A stretch of 64,000 nucleotides of DNA, taken from contig MNCI01026476.1 in the NCBI GenBank assembly GCA_015680685.1, positions 50,744-114,743 on the forward strand. The letters run 5' to 3'. The position numbers and the translations under genes are program-made. The notes below the pieces were generated by a model. It had not been told where the DNA came from, did no database searches, and saw only the letters and a list, made by a program, of their open reading frames with translations. This stretch comes from Gnetum montanum. Lineage: Eukaryota; Streptophyta; Gnetopsida; Gnetales; Gnetaceae. Shown here one piece after another: positions 1-11,196 of this stretch; the stretch's first letter is position 1; each line of letters opens with the position of its first letter.

Positions 1-964
1 GACAGAATTCGACCTGCACTATATTGGCCAATCATCCACGAAAGGCCAAGTGATAGCTGACCAGTTAATAACTTCACCGATTAACAATCAAGCAACCATA
101 GAGCCAGAGTTCCCGGACGAACATGTACACAGTCTAAGCCCTGTCTCAACAGGCCTCGAAGCAACGTTGTACTTCGATGGAGCTTCAACTACCAAAGGAG
201 GCAGTGCTACCACTATTCTTACGCTATCGCCTGAGGATGTGCGTCTACACGCTTATCGCTTGACCTTCCCTTGTACGAACAATGTGGCAGAGTACGAGGG
301 GCTCCTCAGGGGATTACTAACTGCAGGTGAACTTGATGTTCAACACCTGGCGATTAGGGACGATTCGATGCTTGTCATAAATCAAATCACTGGAGTCTAT
401 GCCTACAAGGCTATACATTTGCAGCCTTACTACGATCAGGCTAAAGATCTTCTGAGGCGATTTACAACCTTCGACACCCAACACGTCCCACGGACTGACA
501 ACACGCTGGCCGATGCACTCGCCACCCTGGCTTTACACGTGCCTTCACATCTGTTTAACACCTGCCCTGCATTGATTACAGACTGCGCAAACCCTATCAT
601 TTAGATGGCGTAAATCTCCTCTCTTCTCGAAGAAAGCACGCCTGAATGGTACGATAATATCAAAACTTATCTTTTACAAGGTGAGCTACCATCTACATTA
701 ACACACGCACAGAAAGACGCAATCCATAAGCGGGCTAGGAAATACGTCATCATCGGAGACAGCACTCTCTGTAGACACTCCTTTGATGGCGTGTTGCTTA
801 CCTGCGTTGACAAAGACCAAGCGCAACACATAGTCGGCGAGGTTCACGAGGGATTGTGCGGTGGCCACGTAGTCCCACGGGCTATGGCCCTAAAAATCCA
901 CCGCTTAGGATACTACTGGCCACGCATGGAAAGAGATTGCTTGAAGAAGGTTAAAACCTGTGAC
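1..964 (+). pseudogene. Tat-lineage Ty3/gypsy pol fragment: RNase H tail, second RNase H, integrase zinc region
   Basis: The window opens inside a gypsy pol gene. The first residues match the end of the usual RNase H/connection domain (GQVIADQLI). From 50 to 604 follows an RNase HI-type domain: YFDGAS carries the first Asp (residue 43 counting from 50), NNVAEYEGLL the Glu, RDDSMLVI the second Asp and NTLADALATL the last Asp, so the D-E-D-D set looks intact. A second RNase H of this plant-like type after the normal one is the hallmark of the Tat lineage (Ogre, Retand and relatives). A TAG at 602-604 ends the frame, but homology continues in the same frame through TLCRHSFDGVLL into the integrase N-terminal region (HEGLCGGHV, GYYWPRME). 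It breaks off at the single N at 965. This is a decayed, non-functional pol. Confidence 0.85.
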
Positions 965-965
965 N

Positions 966-1438
966 AGAACAGATCCTCTATGTGCTATGGGCATATCGTA
1001 CTACATGTAGGACAGCTACAGGTAGTACGCCCTATAGCCTGGTTTACGGATCTAAAGTAGTGCTACCTCTCAAATTGCAAATTCCTTCTCTGAGAATGGT
1101 CCTCTCCACCATTATAAATGAGGCTCAACACACTGAGGCTCGGATAATGGATTTAGATTCGGTAGAAGAGAAGCGGATACAAGCTCTTGATACGATTGAA
1201 AAATATCAGGACAAACAGCGCTAGAAACATCGCCACAACCTTCAATAGTGCCCGATCAAGGAAGGAGATCTTGTTCTCAAGGCTGTGCGTGAACCAGTAA
1301 GCAAGTTCTCTACAAACTAGGAAGGCCCTTTCTTGGTGGTCGACGCATATGGCAACGGAGCGTTCAAATTAGCAGACGTCAACGGCAACGAATTAGCAAA
1401 CCATGTAAATCATGTATACTTGAAGCGGTATTTCATCT
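966..1438 (+). pseudogene. Tat-lineage integrase C-terminal fragment
   Basis: Directly after the N at 965 the reading resumes at the end of the integrase core (VLWAYRTTCRTATGSTPYSL, then YGSKVVLPLKLQIPSLR). It continues into the C-terminal domain, with KEGDLVLKAV, a GPFLVV segment and a closing LKRYFI at about 1438. The whole catalytic core expected between the zinc region and LWAYRTT (about 400 bp, including the D-D-E residues) is missing exactly at the N. The loss may therefore be an assembly join and not a biological deletion. There are in-frame stops (for example TAG near 1222 and 1318). It belongs to the same element as the RNase H fragment upstream. Confidence 0.8.
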
Positions 1439-1477
1439 AGCAGCATCTACAGTGTCGACAGCAGGTATGATAGTACT

Positions 1478-1935
1478 CGTCCGCTACGACGTAAAACTGG
1501 CATTGATCGTCCGCTACGACGTAAAACTGGCACTGACCGTCCGCTACGACGTAAAACTGGCATGCCTTACACGCATCCGCCACGATGCTAAACTGGCAAG
1601 TGGTAACCTTCTGCTACGACGTAAAACTGGCAGTGTTGTATAGGTCCGCCAAGACGAAAAACTGGCATCTTTTGCACGCGTCCGCCACGACGCTAAACTG
1701 GCATAGGTAAGTAGCCGTTTGCTGAGACGTAAAACCAACACAGATCTGTCCTTGGGTCATGACATAAAACTGACATCCACAGCATGGTCAGATGAGTCCA
1801 TAAACCAGCCTTACTACCGTCCACTACGACATAAAACTAGCGCTTCTCGGTCTGCCCGGACTTTAAACTAGGACCATGGTCTGCTGAGACTTTAAACCAG
1901 TAACGGAAATCTACCAGGACTTAAAATTGGGATGA
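1478..1935 (+). repeat. Degenerate tandem array in the 3' UTR of the Tat element
   Basis: The array has about a dozen diverging units built on the core CGTCCGCTACGACGTAAAAC followed by TGGCA. The first units (1478-1507, 1508-1537, from 1538) are 30 bp long and nearly identical. Later units are longer and more diverged, such as CCGCCACGACGCTAAACTGG, and after 1800 only the ACTTTAAAC-type core remains. Tandem repeats between integrase and the 3' LTR are typical of Tat/Ogre-like elements. The gradient from perfect to decayed units suggests new copies arise at the pol-proximal end. Small open frames in this stretch are repeat translation, not genes. Confidence 0.85.
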
Positions 1936-3262
1936 GCGCAATCATCTCTATACAGCTGCACAGCAGACGGGGTGGGATACTGAAACAGTCCCAGTGTCGC
2001 CACCCCACTAGCATCCTACTGATTCCTCGGATAAGCTAAGAGGCATCTTACTGATCCCTCGTAGATGCCACCACCGCACCCGCCGCAGTGGTGGTACCTC
2101 TAAGAGTTTAGCCTCGCTAGTCGGAGCCTCGACGAGATCCTCGTCGGCAACGGCCTCGGGAATCTCCGCCAATCATCGCTATCGGATGCCGGCTTCGCAG
2201 ATTCATCTGGCCAGTTCCTTGTGCCAGTTCCTTGTGCAACCAGTTAGCTGCACTGTGTCTGATGCCTTTTGGCAAAGATATGCAGCGCCAATCATCAGGA
2301 TTGGCGGCTCCGCCCGCGTGCTCGAGCTTCTTCTTTACAACCCATTCACTCTATCTCACACCAAACGGTGTTCGTCTCAACAGACTAGGCCCTTGTTCGC
2401 ATGTGTAATGGTGTCCTCTATTTTCTTTTGTGGTTGCAGGTTACTTGCCTTAGAGAATGTCGTCCAAACGTGCGTCCATCTGAGTGGTGAAGTACAACAG
2501 CGTGTTGAAATGGCTGCTCAGGTTTGCCCGATCACTTAGCTCTGCACGTCTATACCTCGCACAATCCTACCCTTAACTCTTGTTTCCTTCATCCCCACCA
2601 CCCGGTTCCCATACACAAAACCTACATACGCAAGTATTCATTTGCCACACTCACGCTAGCAGAGACATCACAGAAAGTGATGCGCAATGCTCCTTTTGCA
2701 CGCATTCCTGCTACAACCCGTGACAGAGAAATCTCAGGTTGACGTGCTACGCTCGTCTGAAAGCATTCCTGTTGACCGCGTATTTCATACCCCTACCATC
2801 ATAACTCATTTTGCATTTTCCCCGAACTTGTTTCCAGCTATATCCCTCTATCCCCCATACCTACCAGTCTTGCTCTTCCATGTTGACAGGGCAACACTTG
2901 AGTAACCATGGATGAACGTTGTTCTTGCTTTTGCCAATTCGGTGTTTCACATTCTTTGTCGACATCTTTCGGGTAAGCCCTCCAACCGTCAACAAAGAGG
3001 GGCCATTGAAACACCGTGAAAATTACGAGTCGGCCTCAGGCAAAGATTCGCAATTCAAGCGAGAGCACGCATCAGTTTTGTTCAAGGACAAGTTTACGCT
3101 CCATCACGCATGGCAGCATAATGAGTGTAATAAGCCCCAAAATAGTCGAAGGCAGAGTCCAGAGAAGCACAATAGTTCGACACTTTTTCTCGCGGCGCAT
3201 GGATAACTTGTCTTTACACTCGTTACACGGCAGTGCGTACCATTGCGTATGTCATCATTAAA

Positions 3263-3508
3263 GTTGCACATTGTTTACGCTTAATCACGCGCAACTACGT
3301 AGTGAGCGTAAGTTACACATTGTCTACGCTTCATCACGCGCAGCTACGTAGTGAGCGTAAGTTACACATTGTTTACGCTTCATCACGCGTAGCTTCATAG
3401 TGAGCGTAAGTTACACATTGTTTACGCTTCATCACGCGCAACTACGTAGTGAGCATAAGTTGTACATTATTTACGCTTTGTTACGCGCAGCAGCGTAGTG
3501 AGCATAAA
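3263..3508. repeat. Five tandem 49-bp units with internal inverted repeats
   Basis: Units begin at 3263, 3312, 3361, 3410 and 3459, an exact 49-bp period. Each begins GTTACACATTG or a close variant and contains TTACGCT on the left and AGCGTAA (or AGCATAA) on the right, around a centre with TACGTA. Each unit can therefore fold into a hairpin. Diverged copies of the same TTACRCTC/GAGYGTAA arms also occur at about 3095-3140 and 3540-3580, so the array is the best-preserved part of a wider hairpin field. It lies 250-500 bp upstream of the TATA box at 3756, inside the probable LTR U3. Confidence 0.9.
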
Positions 3509-3755
3509 ACAATTTTGAGCTTATTGTTTTTACACCGGATTACGCTCATACACGCAACACAACGCGAAGGAGTGTAATGCAGCTTGAAAGTAATTAAAGC
3601 ATGCTCAACATGTACCTGCTCTTCATACACACAACATGCAAACGAGCGTGTTGTGCATAGTCATAGTCTGACTTAAAATAATCAAGTCAACAGAACCTGA
3701 AATATTTGGGACCCACGTCATCAGGGTTGCGCCTTTTCCACGGAGCGTCGTGGCC

Positions 3756-3763
3756 TATAAATA
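3756..3763 (+). promoter_or_regulatory. TATA box of the probable Tat LTR
   Basis: TATAAATA follows GTGGCC and comes shortly before sequence that reads like the start of an LTR transcript. The hairpin array lies upstream, which supports a U3/R arrangement. Transcription start is not visible. Confidence 0.5.
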
Positions 3764-4490
3764 CCTCAGTTGACAAAGATGAAAGGGTTGGCAAATCAGA
3801 GAAGCAGAAGCATATTTTTGATCACCAGAGCACTTAGCACTTTGGAGAAGAGATACAGAGAACAACGCTTTGGCAATCGTTGACATTATCACCTTACAGC
3901 CGAAGCAGAGTACAGTTCGCTTTGAGCACCGGTGACAGGAGTAATTGTTCTGCTGAAAAGACTCTATCAATCATAAACATTTGATTGGTAGACGTCAAAG
4001 CTTGGCCTGCCTTGCATCTCAGCTTTAGCCCACGAGGTAGATCGGACTTCTGTTTAGACCGTTTTGCTTGTTGTTTTGTGCTTGTTTCACATCCTGTAAT
4101 CGGGGATTCCCCAGTGTAATTTCTCATACAAAATATACATTTTTAAGTCAAAGCACAGATCTTGAAGCTACGTGCTTCTCTTATGTCAGCCTCCTTTTAT
4201 CGTGTTTAGCATTATCACCGTTGCAATCCGTCTACATCATTTTCCCCTCGTTTTACGATTCCTCGAATCAGATCGTAGTACGCAAAGATCTGTAGTCTTC
4301 ATCATTTTACTGACCCGTAAGTCCCTGTCTGATCGACAAGACCGTTCAGGGCGCCGCAGATTTGCTTTCTCCAGCATAGCCCTCGCGCGGATCCGTGGTT
4401 AAAACTGTATACACGGAATCTCCGTCGGTATTTCCAGCTGCCGACGTTTTCTGTCATTACACATAGTATGTGTAGTAAACACTTCATCAA

Positions 4491-4879
4491 TAATGTTACC
4501 AAGTTTCCTTCGTGCTATTTCAAAAATATCAATTAAACTACTAATTATAATTTGTCATTTATGGTGAATTTATGTAAGAACATGACATTTCAAGAATATG
4601 ATATGTTCATCTTCAATTTCTATTTGATTACATAACCTTTAATAGAATATTATGAAAGATACAAAAGATCAAATTTTGTAAGAAGAAATTTCCATCTATT
4701 CCTATGTTTTTAATTGTACAAGTTGAAAGTAATTGGGACTAAAATATAATATTTCACTTCTAGTATGTTGTGTCTCCACTTCTTAAGTACAAAGATAAGG
4801 CCAAGACAAGATTTCTTTATGTTTGTATATCTTGTTTCATAAATTAAAAATGGAGAGTGATTCATATGGTTAGACATAG
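4491..4879. other. AT-rich stretch with no recognisable feature
   Basis: I see no coding frame, structural RNA or clear repeat here. It is probably old retroelement DNA, because LTR-like sequence starts just after it. Confidence 0.4.
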
Positions 4880-5919
4880 GGTTACTTTACCACTCCTCAA
4901 TTTTCACCTTAGCTACTTTACAAAATAGGAAAAAATATAACTTTTGTAAAATCAAATTGTAAGAGTTTGGCTACTAGAATGACCAAACTATGGTGGGTGT
5001 GTGCATTTATATAGGCAATTATGGAGACTCTTATCAACATTGATGCATTGATGCATCTCAAACCACATTGATGCATATGCATCAACATAGATGATAGATT
5101 TATTATTTATTAAAAATCCTAAGGTTTGTGATTATGAGCTCAATGCTAGAGTCATTGATGAGAGCTAGATTTTGGTCTAATAAATCCAAGTAGGTTTGAG
5201 TAATAAGGTCCTCTTCTAAGATATCCAAGGAGTGTTCTAATGATATAGCCATGAGGATCATCTAATATGAGGGATTTACAAAGCTAGGGGATGATGACCT
5301 ATATAACATAAAATAAGAATCAAAGATACTAAAGGAGATATTAGGGTTTAAGTTAGAAATGAGTAAAAAGGATAAGATGAGAGATTAAGTTAATTTAGTT
5401 ACATTTATATATGTTGCTAAATTAAGTTAATCTCTCATATACATGTTGTGTTCTTTTTATATTTAATGAAATATTTTTAATTATTTATTTTTATATTACA
5501 TCTTTTTAGCAAATTTGTCATGAAAAAGATGAAGAGGAAGCTATAAATTTACATCATGAATACTAGTTTTGAAGTAGATACAATTTGTAATAAAATTTTC
5601 TTTTTTATCTTTGAAAATATATGATTAATGTTGATGCTAGGCCCTAGGGTGATGTTAATAATAGTAGATATATGTTGCATTAATTTGAAACTTAAATCCA
5701 TAACAACATGTTTCACTCATTTACCTTCCATGCGATTTGCTTACTGTAAAGCTTTATTGATTCTTAAGGATCCAATGATGTACTAGCATCAAAGTTCTAA
5801 CAATGCTGGAAGGATGTGTCTCTTAGATCTCAATACATGGTTGTTAGAAATGGCAATGGAATAAGATCTTTCTTTCTCTTTAAAACTTTTGATTGGACCT
5901 CAAAGCCCACCCAAAAAAT

Positions 5920-6250
5920 TGACCATGGTATGAACTATGAGTTGTGACTCACTCATGATATTATAGACCATGATTTATGGTGAGGTTATGGTTTGGAATT
6001 ATAGATCATGGTCAATTCATGATGTTTATCAAAGCTAAGGACAATGACCATGGGTAGTGGAGCACTCATGGTATGTTAACCATAAGTTATGATGCAGTCA
6101 TGGTGGCTAAACCCTAGGTCATGGTTGATAAAACTATATCAAACTTCTACCTCTAGCCTTCTCTTCAATTTTTATCTAGATCATAAAGCATGGTTGACTC
6201 ATGTTATCATATCACGACTAATGATGAAATCATTGTATGCCAAAAAAATG
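5920..6250. repeat. Cluster of CATGGTCATGGT-type palindromic motifs
   Basis: Many scattered copies of ACCATG/CATGGT with spacers such as ATCATGGTCA, TGACCATGGG and GGTCATGGTTG occur in about 330 bp. A similar cluster occurs at 56390-56760. It resembles the palindrome clusters seen at the LTR promoter of other elements in this window, but I could not tie this copy to an LTR end. Confidence 0.55.
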
Positions 6251-7494
6251 GTTTTTTCTTCTTTGTAATATTATAACTTGTGGTAAGGTTGTGGTATATC
6301 TCTTAATTGAATAATTTCTAGTAATCAGAAATAATTTTATCTTGAACAATCTATCATAATCTTTGATTTATTATTTAAAACATATTTGAATAGTCATTTG
6401 AAAGACACATTAATTTTATTGACTTATGTTAGGTTGGAATGTGATTATCTATTATTGTTCTTAACCTTACTTTGTTCTTCTAGGTGTTAGAAAATTTTTA
6501 GTGCAACTCACAAAAAAACTATGCAAAACACTCTCTCCCATGACTAAGTTGGTAACTCCATGAGTAAAAGGATTAAAGAATGATGTAAATCAAATGTGAA
6601 TGAGGAAGATATGAAGCTTTGAAGTTTGGAAGTTAGAAAAACAACATGATCTCACTATGTGTGAAATGAAGAGATGAAAAACTTTCCTAATGGTTCATGT
6701 GTACTTATAGATTTTTGTAAGGTCGATATCGTAGATGTAGCATCATTAATGCAATATCGCATGGCCTCATATATGGTATCTATGATATAACTATTGAAAT
6801 TTTCAAAATGTTTATGAAATATAATGGAAAAAATGAATGGAATGAGTAGTCTGGAAGGTGTAAAGATGATCTAAAGGGTTCCTGATCATAAACGATGTTT
6901 AGAATATAAGAAGTTTGGGTAAGGTAAGTTAGCTAAGCTTTTAGAATATGGTTTGATCAAAATTGTTGAAGTTATGACTAAATATGAATATGTAGGAAAA
7001 TAACAATGATTTTTTGAGTATCTAAGAGATATAAGATGATGTGGAATTAATCATCAAGTATGAAACACAAGAGTTACATAAGTAGGTTCCTATCCTTTAT
7101 GCCCTTGTATAAATACACCAACAAGTATCTATGAACACTCAAGAAGTTAAATGTAAATCATACCTATTTTTCAAAATATACATGTTAGTATTTCCCCAAT
7201 AAGAAAATAATACTATATTATACAAAACCATTAGATTATAATTATATATAATAATGAGGTGAAATGGTAGTAGCATGGATTATAGAAAATGGGACAAGAG
7301 GTGTCTTACCATAGGCATAATGAATTCTATATGTAATGCATGGTTAAAATGATCTTTAGACTTTTCATCTAAGATCCAAACCAAGTCCATACCACTTATC
7401 AATGACATGACATTGTATCATCCTAAAATTAATAACTATAAGACTATGACAACTACAAGAAATATTTATTACTTGATAATGAAATGATAGGAAG

Positions 7495-8411
7495 TGATGA
7501 GTGGCAAGGTACCCCTACACTCAACCATACGAATACGAGCATTTTCACGTGCGATCTGGTCGAACTCTGCAAACGGACTAGTTGTGGGACCTAGAAAGTT
7601 ATCCTTAGGTCGCAGTTCATTGTCTTCCCACTTGGACTAGTATTATACTTGTCATGTATGGTTTAGTCCAAAGTGAGATGTATGATGGGTTTCCTAATCT
7701 AATGCTACTTCTAAAGGCAATATAAAGTAAGATTAACTAAGCTAGGAGGAAAGGGTGAGAGAGAATCTAATCTAGCCTAAGTGCAATGAGCATCCGTTCC
7801 TTGATTATCTGTACACATCTTGGACTTCGTGCACAACTACCATTGGGATTACCAAGCACATATCCTAGGTATGCTACTGGGTTACCAAGTAATCACACAT
7901 AAATGCTCATAATCAAGTCATACTCATTCCGCTTTTTAGCATGAGTTTAAGGGTGAGAAGAGATTAACTAGGAAAGCAGTAAATAATAATTAAATAAATA
8001 AATAAAAAAAGTGAATGCTGCAATGATGAAGTAATCTCAATCTTTATTGTTGGTCATGTGCATGTCCAAGTATGTCACACTCGAATAAAGGATGCTATAC
8101 AATTACATTCACCACACTGCGGCCAGACACTGGAAAATATTCTATCTCTGGAGGGAGAAAACTATCAGAGTTTCATTACAATCTAACAAAAAACTAAGAA
8201 ACAAGGGAGAGCCACCTCTTATTTATAGATTTGGCGACATGAAGTGATATCGTGTACATGATATCACGAGAGAAGACACAATATCGCTTACGATACATCG
8301 CATATGCAATATTGCGACGCGATATCACGTATGCAATACCGCAGCCCATGTGATATCATGGCTATGATATCACAGTAGTGATATCACAGCTAGCAAATTC
8401 ATGACTCATCA
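7495..8411 (-). mobile_element. Solo LTR of the main Athila-like family
   Basis: On the plus strand it reads TGATGAGTGGCAAGG... to ...TGACTCATCA, the reverse complement of the family's LTR ends. The 5 bp before it (GGAAG, 7490-7494) and after it (GGAAA, 8412-8416) match at four of five positions, as expected for a target-site duplication. No primer site or polypurine tract adjoins it, so it is a solo LTR left by recombination between two LTRs. An inverted TATA box lies at 8220-8227, with a dense set of GATATC palindromes at 8235-8395 on its upstream side. It is inserted in the 3' UTR of an older relative. Confidence 0.85.
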
Positions 8412-8477
8412 GGAAAAAATTTATAAACTACATATTTTATTTTAAAAGTAAACTTGGCCATTGAATAGAGGAGTACC

Positions 8478-8588
8478 TTTAGGCATGGGTAACATGTCTT
8501 TCTAGCCCCATAACTAATGTGAGTTTAAGAAACCTTGAAATTTTTGAAAAGTTACCAATCTTTAGGCATGGGTAACATGTCTTTCTAG
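8478..8588. repeat. 28-bp direct repeat, copies at 8478-8505 and 8561-8588
   Basis: Both copies read TTTAGGCATGGGTAACATGT then CTTTCTAG, with an 83-bp period. The motif is a conserved phrase of the 3' UTR in this element family, found once in the other copies. Confidence 0.85.
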
Positions 8589-9102
8589 TGACATGGTAAC
8601 ACAACTCTTATTTTACAACATGCATTTTTTATTATAACTCAAGTAAATAATACAACTTAACATAATAAGTCTCATAGTAGTAGCTTTAAATAATCCATAA
8701 ATCCCCTTAATGTGAGATCCTTTTCATTTCTACTTGGTTCTTTGCCTTTCCATTAATCTATAATGATGTATGTAGAGTTATGATATTGCATCTACAAAAT
8801 CATAGTATTTAACATAAAAATTTTTATCACTTGGATTTTTTGAATATTTTAATATATGTTCTCATTTGGGGCAAAACATAAGATAATTATGATGTTCCTA
8901 CCCTTGTGGTTTTGATACATGGTGATCATTAAATTTCCTAAATTATTTAGAATTATTTTTAAATAAACTATGCATTATTTATTATGTGACTTATTATTAA
9001 GGACTGCTTAGTATTAGTTGCATCCTTAAATTGTCTTTCATATTCTATCATGGACCAATCATCATCATTCTAAACATATCATTAACTGATATAAATCCAT
9101 TA

Positions 9103-9971
9103 CTAATAAGCGACAAGTAGACCTTACACCCAACCATACAAATCCCTAAGTGTTCACATGTGATTAGGTCAAATTCTGTGGACTTATAGCCTTCTAAGTA
9201 CACTAGTCTCTATGAAGTAGAACTAATCATTGTAATCATTGTCTTCCCAATTACACTTGTGAAATGCAAAGGTATGATTAAGTGCAACTAAGGCATATGA
9301 TTTTTATCAATTTTACATTTTATGTTTTAGGTTGCCTAAGAATAAAAAATAATGGAGACAATAATTTAATTGCTAATTTAATCTAACTAGCTAACATTTA
9401 ACTAATCTTAAAATAAGCATCCATTCCCATTGGCTATATACATCCTCAGCATGCTTAACGCTATTGGGTTATCAAATGTTAAGTGTTATTGTAGTTACCA
9501 AGTGCCAAGTGTATGCTTGAAGTGGTTGTACTTATGTGCTTAATTAATCACTATTTAATTTAGCTTAATTGATTACTTAATTACTTAAATCATTAAAGAA
9601 AATTACATAAAATAGTAAATGCATAAATAAAAAATTAATCTATTTCAAAGTGCTACAAGCTTTATCATAAAGCTCATCTTTATTGCTACACACATGGCCA
9701 TGCTCAGGTACAACAATGCTCAAATAAAGATCCATACACTCTTTGACTTCTTCTATAGCACTCAGAAAAATATTCTAACTTTCGAGTAAGAAAATTACAA
9801 GAGCTCCACTACAACTATGACCAAAGATGCCATAAACATGGTGGGTGTGTACATATTTATAGGCAAAAATAGACACTGGATCAATGAGGCCATGTCAATG
9901 CATCAAGTCTCACATTGATGATGTCGTGTCAATGGAATCACATTGATGAAACCTAGGAAAATATGACTCAT
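9103..9971 (-). mobile_element. 3' LTR of a minus-strand Athila-like element
   Basis: The left end TAATAAGCGACAAGTAGACC aligns with TGATGAGTGGCGAGATACCC of sister LTRs. The middle keeps the ATTCTGTGGACT, TTGGGTTATCAAATG and TCAAATAAAGATCC blocks. On the right, just inside the LTR, lie an inverted TATA box (about 9860) and a TGATGC/GATGATG palindrome cluster (9880-9960). Immediately right of the LTR, the minus strand reads CATGGGGGTA, the family's polypurine tract. This is therefore the 3' LTR, with the element body to the right. The LTR ends are more decayed than in the solo LTR. Confidence 0.75.
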
Positions 9972-10501
9972 AATACCCCCATGATTGAATGAAAATTGAT
10001 CCTTGAGTGAACAAAAGGGAAAACAAGTTTTTTACAAAATTTTAGGAAGGTATGGGATTATTAACTAACTACTAACATTTACAAACACAAACACAAACAA
10101 ACACTAAGTGCCCAAGTGTATGGATTTACAATCATTACAAAATTTTGATATTTAGGAAAATAAAATTGAACACCAGGAAAAATATGACAAATACAACTTC
10201 TCTAATAATGTGAATATGAGGTAGAAGTTCAAATGGTCCTAGGTGGTGGAAGTTCCTAAGGTTTTGAAGGATCTTGTCTTGCTTTAGGTGCATGCATTGG
10301 TTGAGGTGGTTGTGATTGACCTACAATAGTTGTAACTTCTAGTGGAAGACAAAAGACATCCAACAATGTCTTCATCTTTTCCTGCTTACTCCTAAGATCA
10401 TTTATAGTCCACATGGCATCGCGAATGTGGACCAGTGTGGGAACATCCCAAGGATAGGGTATTGCTAAGATGTGGACAAGTGTGGGAACATCCCAAGGAT
10501 A
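9972..10501 (-). pseudogene. 3' interior of the minus-strand element, with trace of an extra reading frame
   Basis: The region begins with the polypurine tract and the conserved TCAATTTTCATTCAATCATG block (minus strand). At about 10230-10430 the minus strand has a degraded frame ending QPMHAPKARQDPSKP then a stop and ELPPPRTI. It lines up with HHQTSKPRAQDKGKALMEEP and PPPGTI at 24845-24930 of the nested gypsy element. The two elements thus share a reading frame between the 3' UTR and the 3' LTR. A 20-bp phrase (GTGTGGGAACATCCCAAGGA) occurs twice (10434 and 10479), just before the N gap, so the edge may be affected by assembly. Product unknown. Confidence 0.45.
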
Positions 10502-11196
10502 NNNNNNNNNNNNNNNNNNNNNNNNNNNNNNNNNNNNNNNNNNNNNNNNNNNNNNNNNNNNNNNNNNNNNNNNNNNNNNNNNNNNNNNNNNNNNNNNNNN
10601 NNNNNNNNNNNNNNNNNNNNNNNNNNNNNNNNNNNNNNNNNNNNNNNNNNNNNNNNNNNNNNNNNNNNNNNNNNNNNNNNNNNNNNNNNNNNNNNNNNNN
10701 NNNNNNNNNNNNNNNNNNNNNNNNNNNNNNNNNNNNNNNNNNNNNNNNNNNNNNNNNNNNNNNNNNNNNNNNNNNNNNNNNNNNNNNNNNNNNNNNNNNN
10801 NNNNNNNNNNNNNNNNNNNNNNNNNNNNNNNNNNNNNNNNNNNNNNNNNNNNNNNNNNNNNNNNNNNNNNNNNNNNNNNNNNNNNNNNNNNNNNNNNNNN
10901 NNNNNNNNNNNNNNNNNNNNNNNNNNNNNNNNNNNNNNNNNNNNNNNNNNNNNNNNNNNNNNNNNNNNNNNNNNNNNNNNNNNNNNNNNNNNNNNNNNNN
11001 NNNNNNNNNNNNNNNNNNNNNNNNNNNNNNNNNNNNNNNNNNNNNNNNNNNNNNNNNNNNNNNNNNNNNNNNNNNNNNNNNNNNNNNNNNNNNNNNNNNN
11101 NNNNNNNNNNNNNNNNNNNNNNNNNNNNNNNNNNNNNNNNNNNNNNNNNNNNNNNNNNNNNNNNNNNNNNNNNNNNNNNNNNNNNNNNNNNNNNNN
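10502..11196. other. Assembly gap (695 N)
   Basis: Unsequenced. Open frames spanning it are artefacts of N translation. Confidence 0.99.

Larger units (their letters stand above)
1981..4487 (+). mobile_element. Probable long 3' LTR of the Tat-lineage element
   Basis: A purine run (ACGGGGTGGGA, about 1967-1977) follows the tandem array and resembles a polypurine tract. TGAAACAGTCCC at about 1981 could be the LTR start. The stretch to about 4487 is less AT-rich than the DNA on either side, contains hairpin-forming repeats, a TATA box at 3756 and transcript-leader-like sequence, and has no gene. Near 4490 the sequence changes abruptly to very AT-rich DNA, and ACTTCATCA just before that is a plausible LTR end. 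Long LTRs are usual for this lineage. Without a second LTR copy in the window neither boundary can be proved. Confidence 0.45.
4880..9102 (-). mobile_element. Relic of a minus-strand Athila-like element: LTR piece plus 3' untranslated interior
   Basis: At 4900-5110 the sequence matches the U3/TATA part of the LTR at 9103-9971: GTGGGTGTGTGCATTTATATAGG, then clustered TGATGCATCAA motifs. The block at 6960-7490 matches 26180-26690 of the nested gypsy element. Both have a 'palm' of shared phrases, such as ATGCCCTTGTATAA/GTAA, GTTAAATGTAA and ACCAAGTCCATACC/CATTCC. The block from 8412 on carries the GGCATGGGTAACATGT phrase also found in the 3' UTRs at 20050 and 43065 (opposite strand). The relic therefore holds mostly 3' LTR and 3' UTR, no coding region, and was interrupted by the solo LTR at 7495. 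Its upstream (gag/pol) side is missing at 9102. Confidence 0.6.

Noticed and set aside
2186-3261. Several 70-117 codon plus-strand open frames
   Set aside because: They overlap each other, lie in probable LTR sequence, and show no domain pattern. The less AT-rich composition alone explains their length.
3263-3508. Regular array that could be mistaken for a CRISPR
   Set aside because: The whole 49-bp unit repeats, with no unique spacers and no cas-like genes, in plant DNA. It is a tandem LTR repeat.
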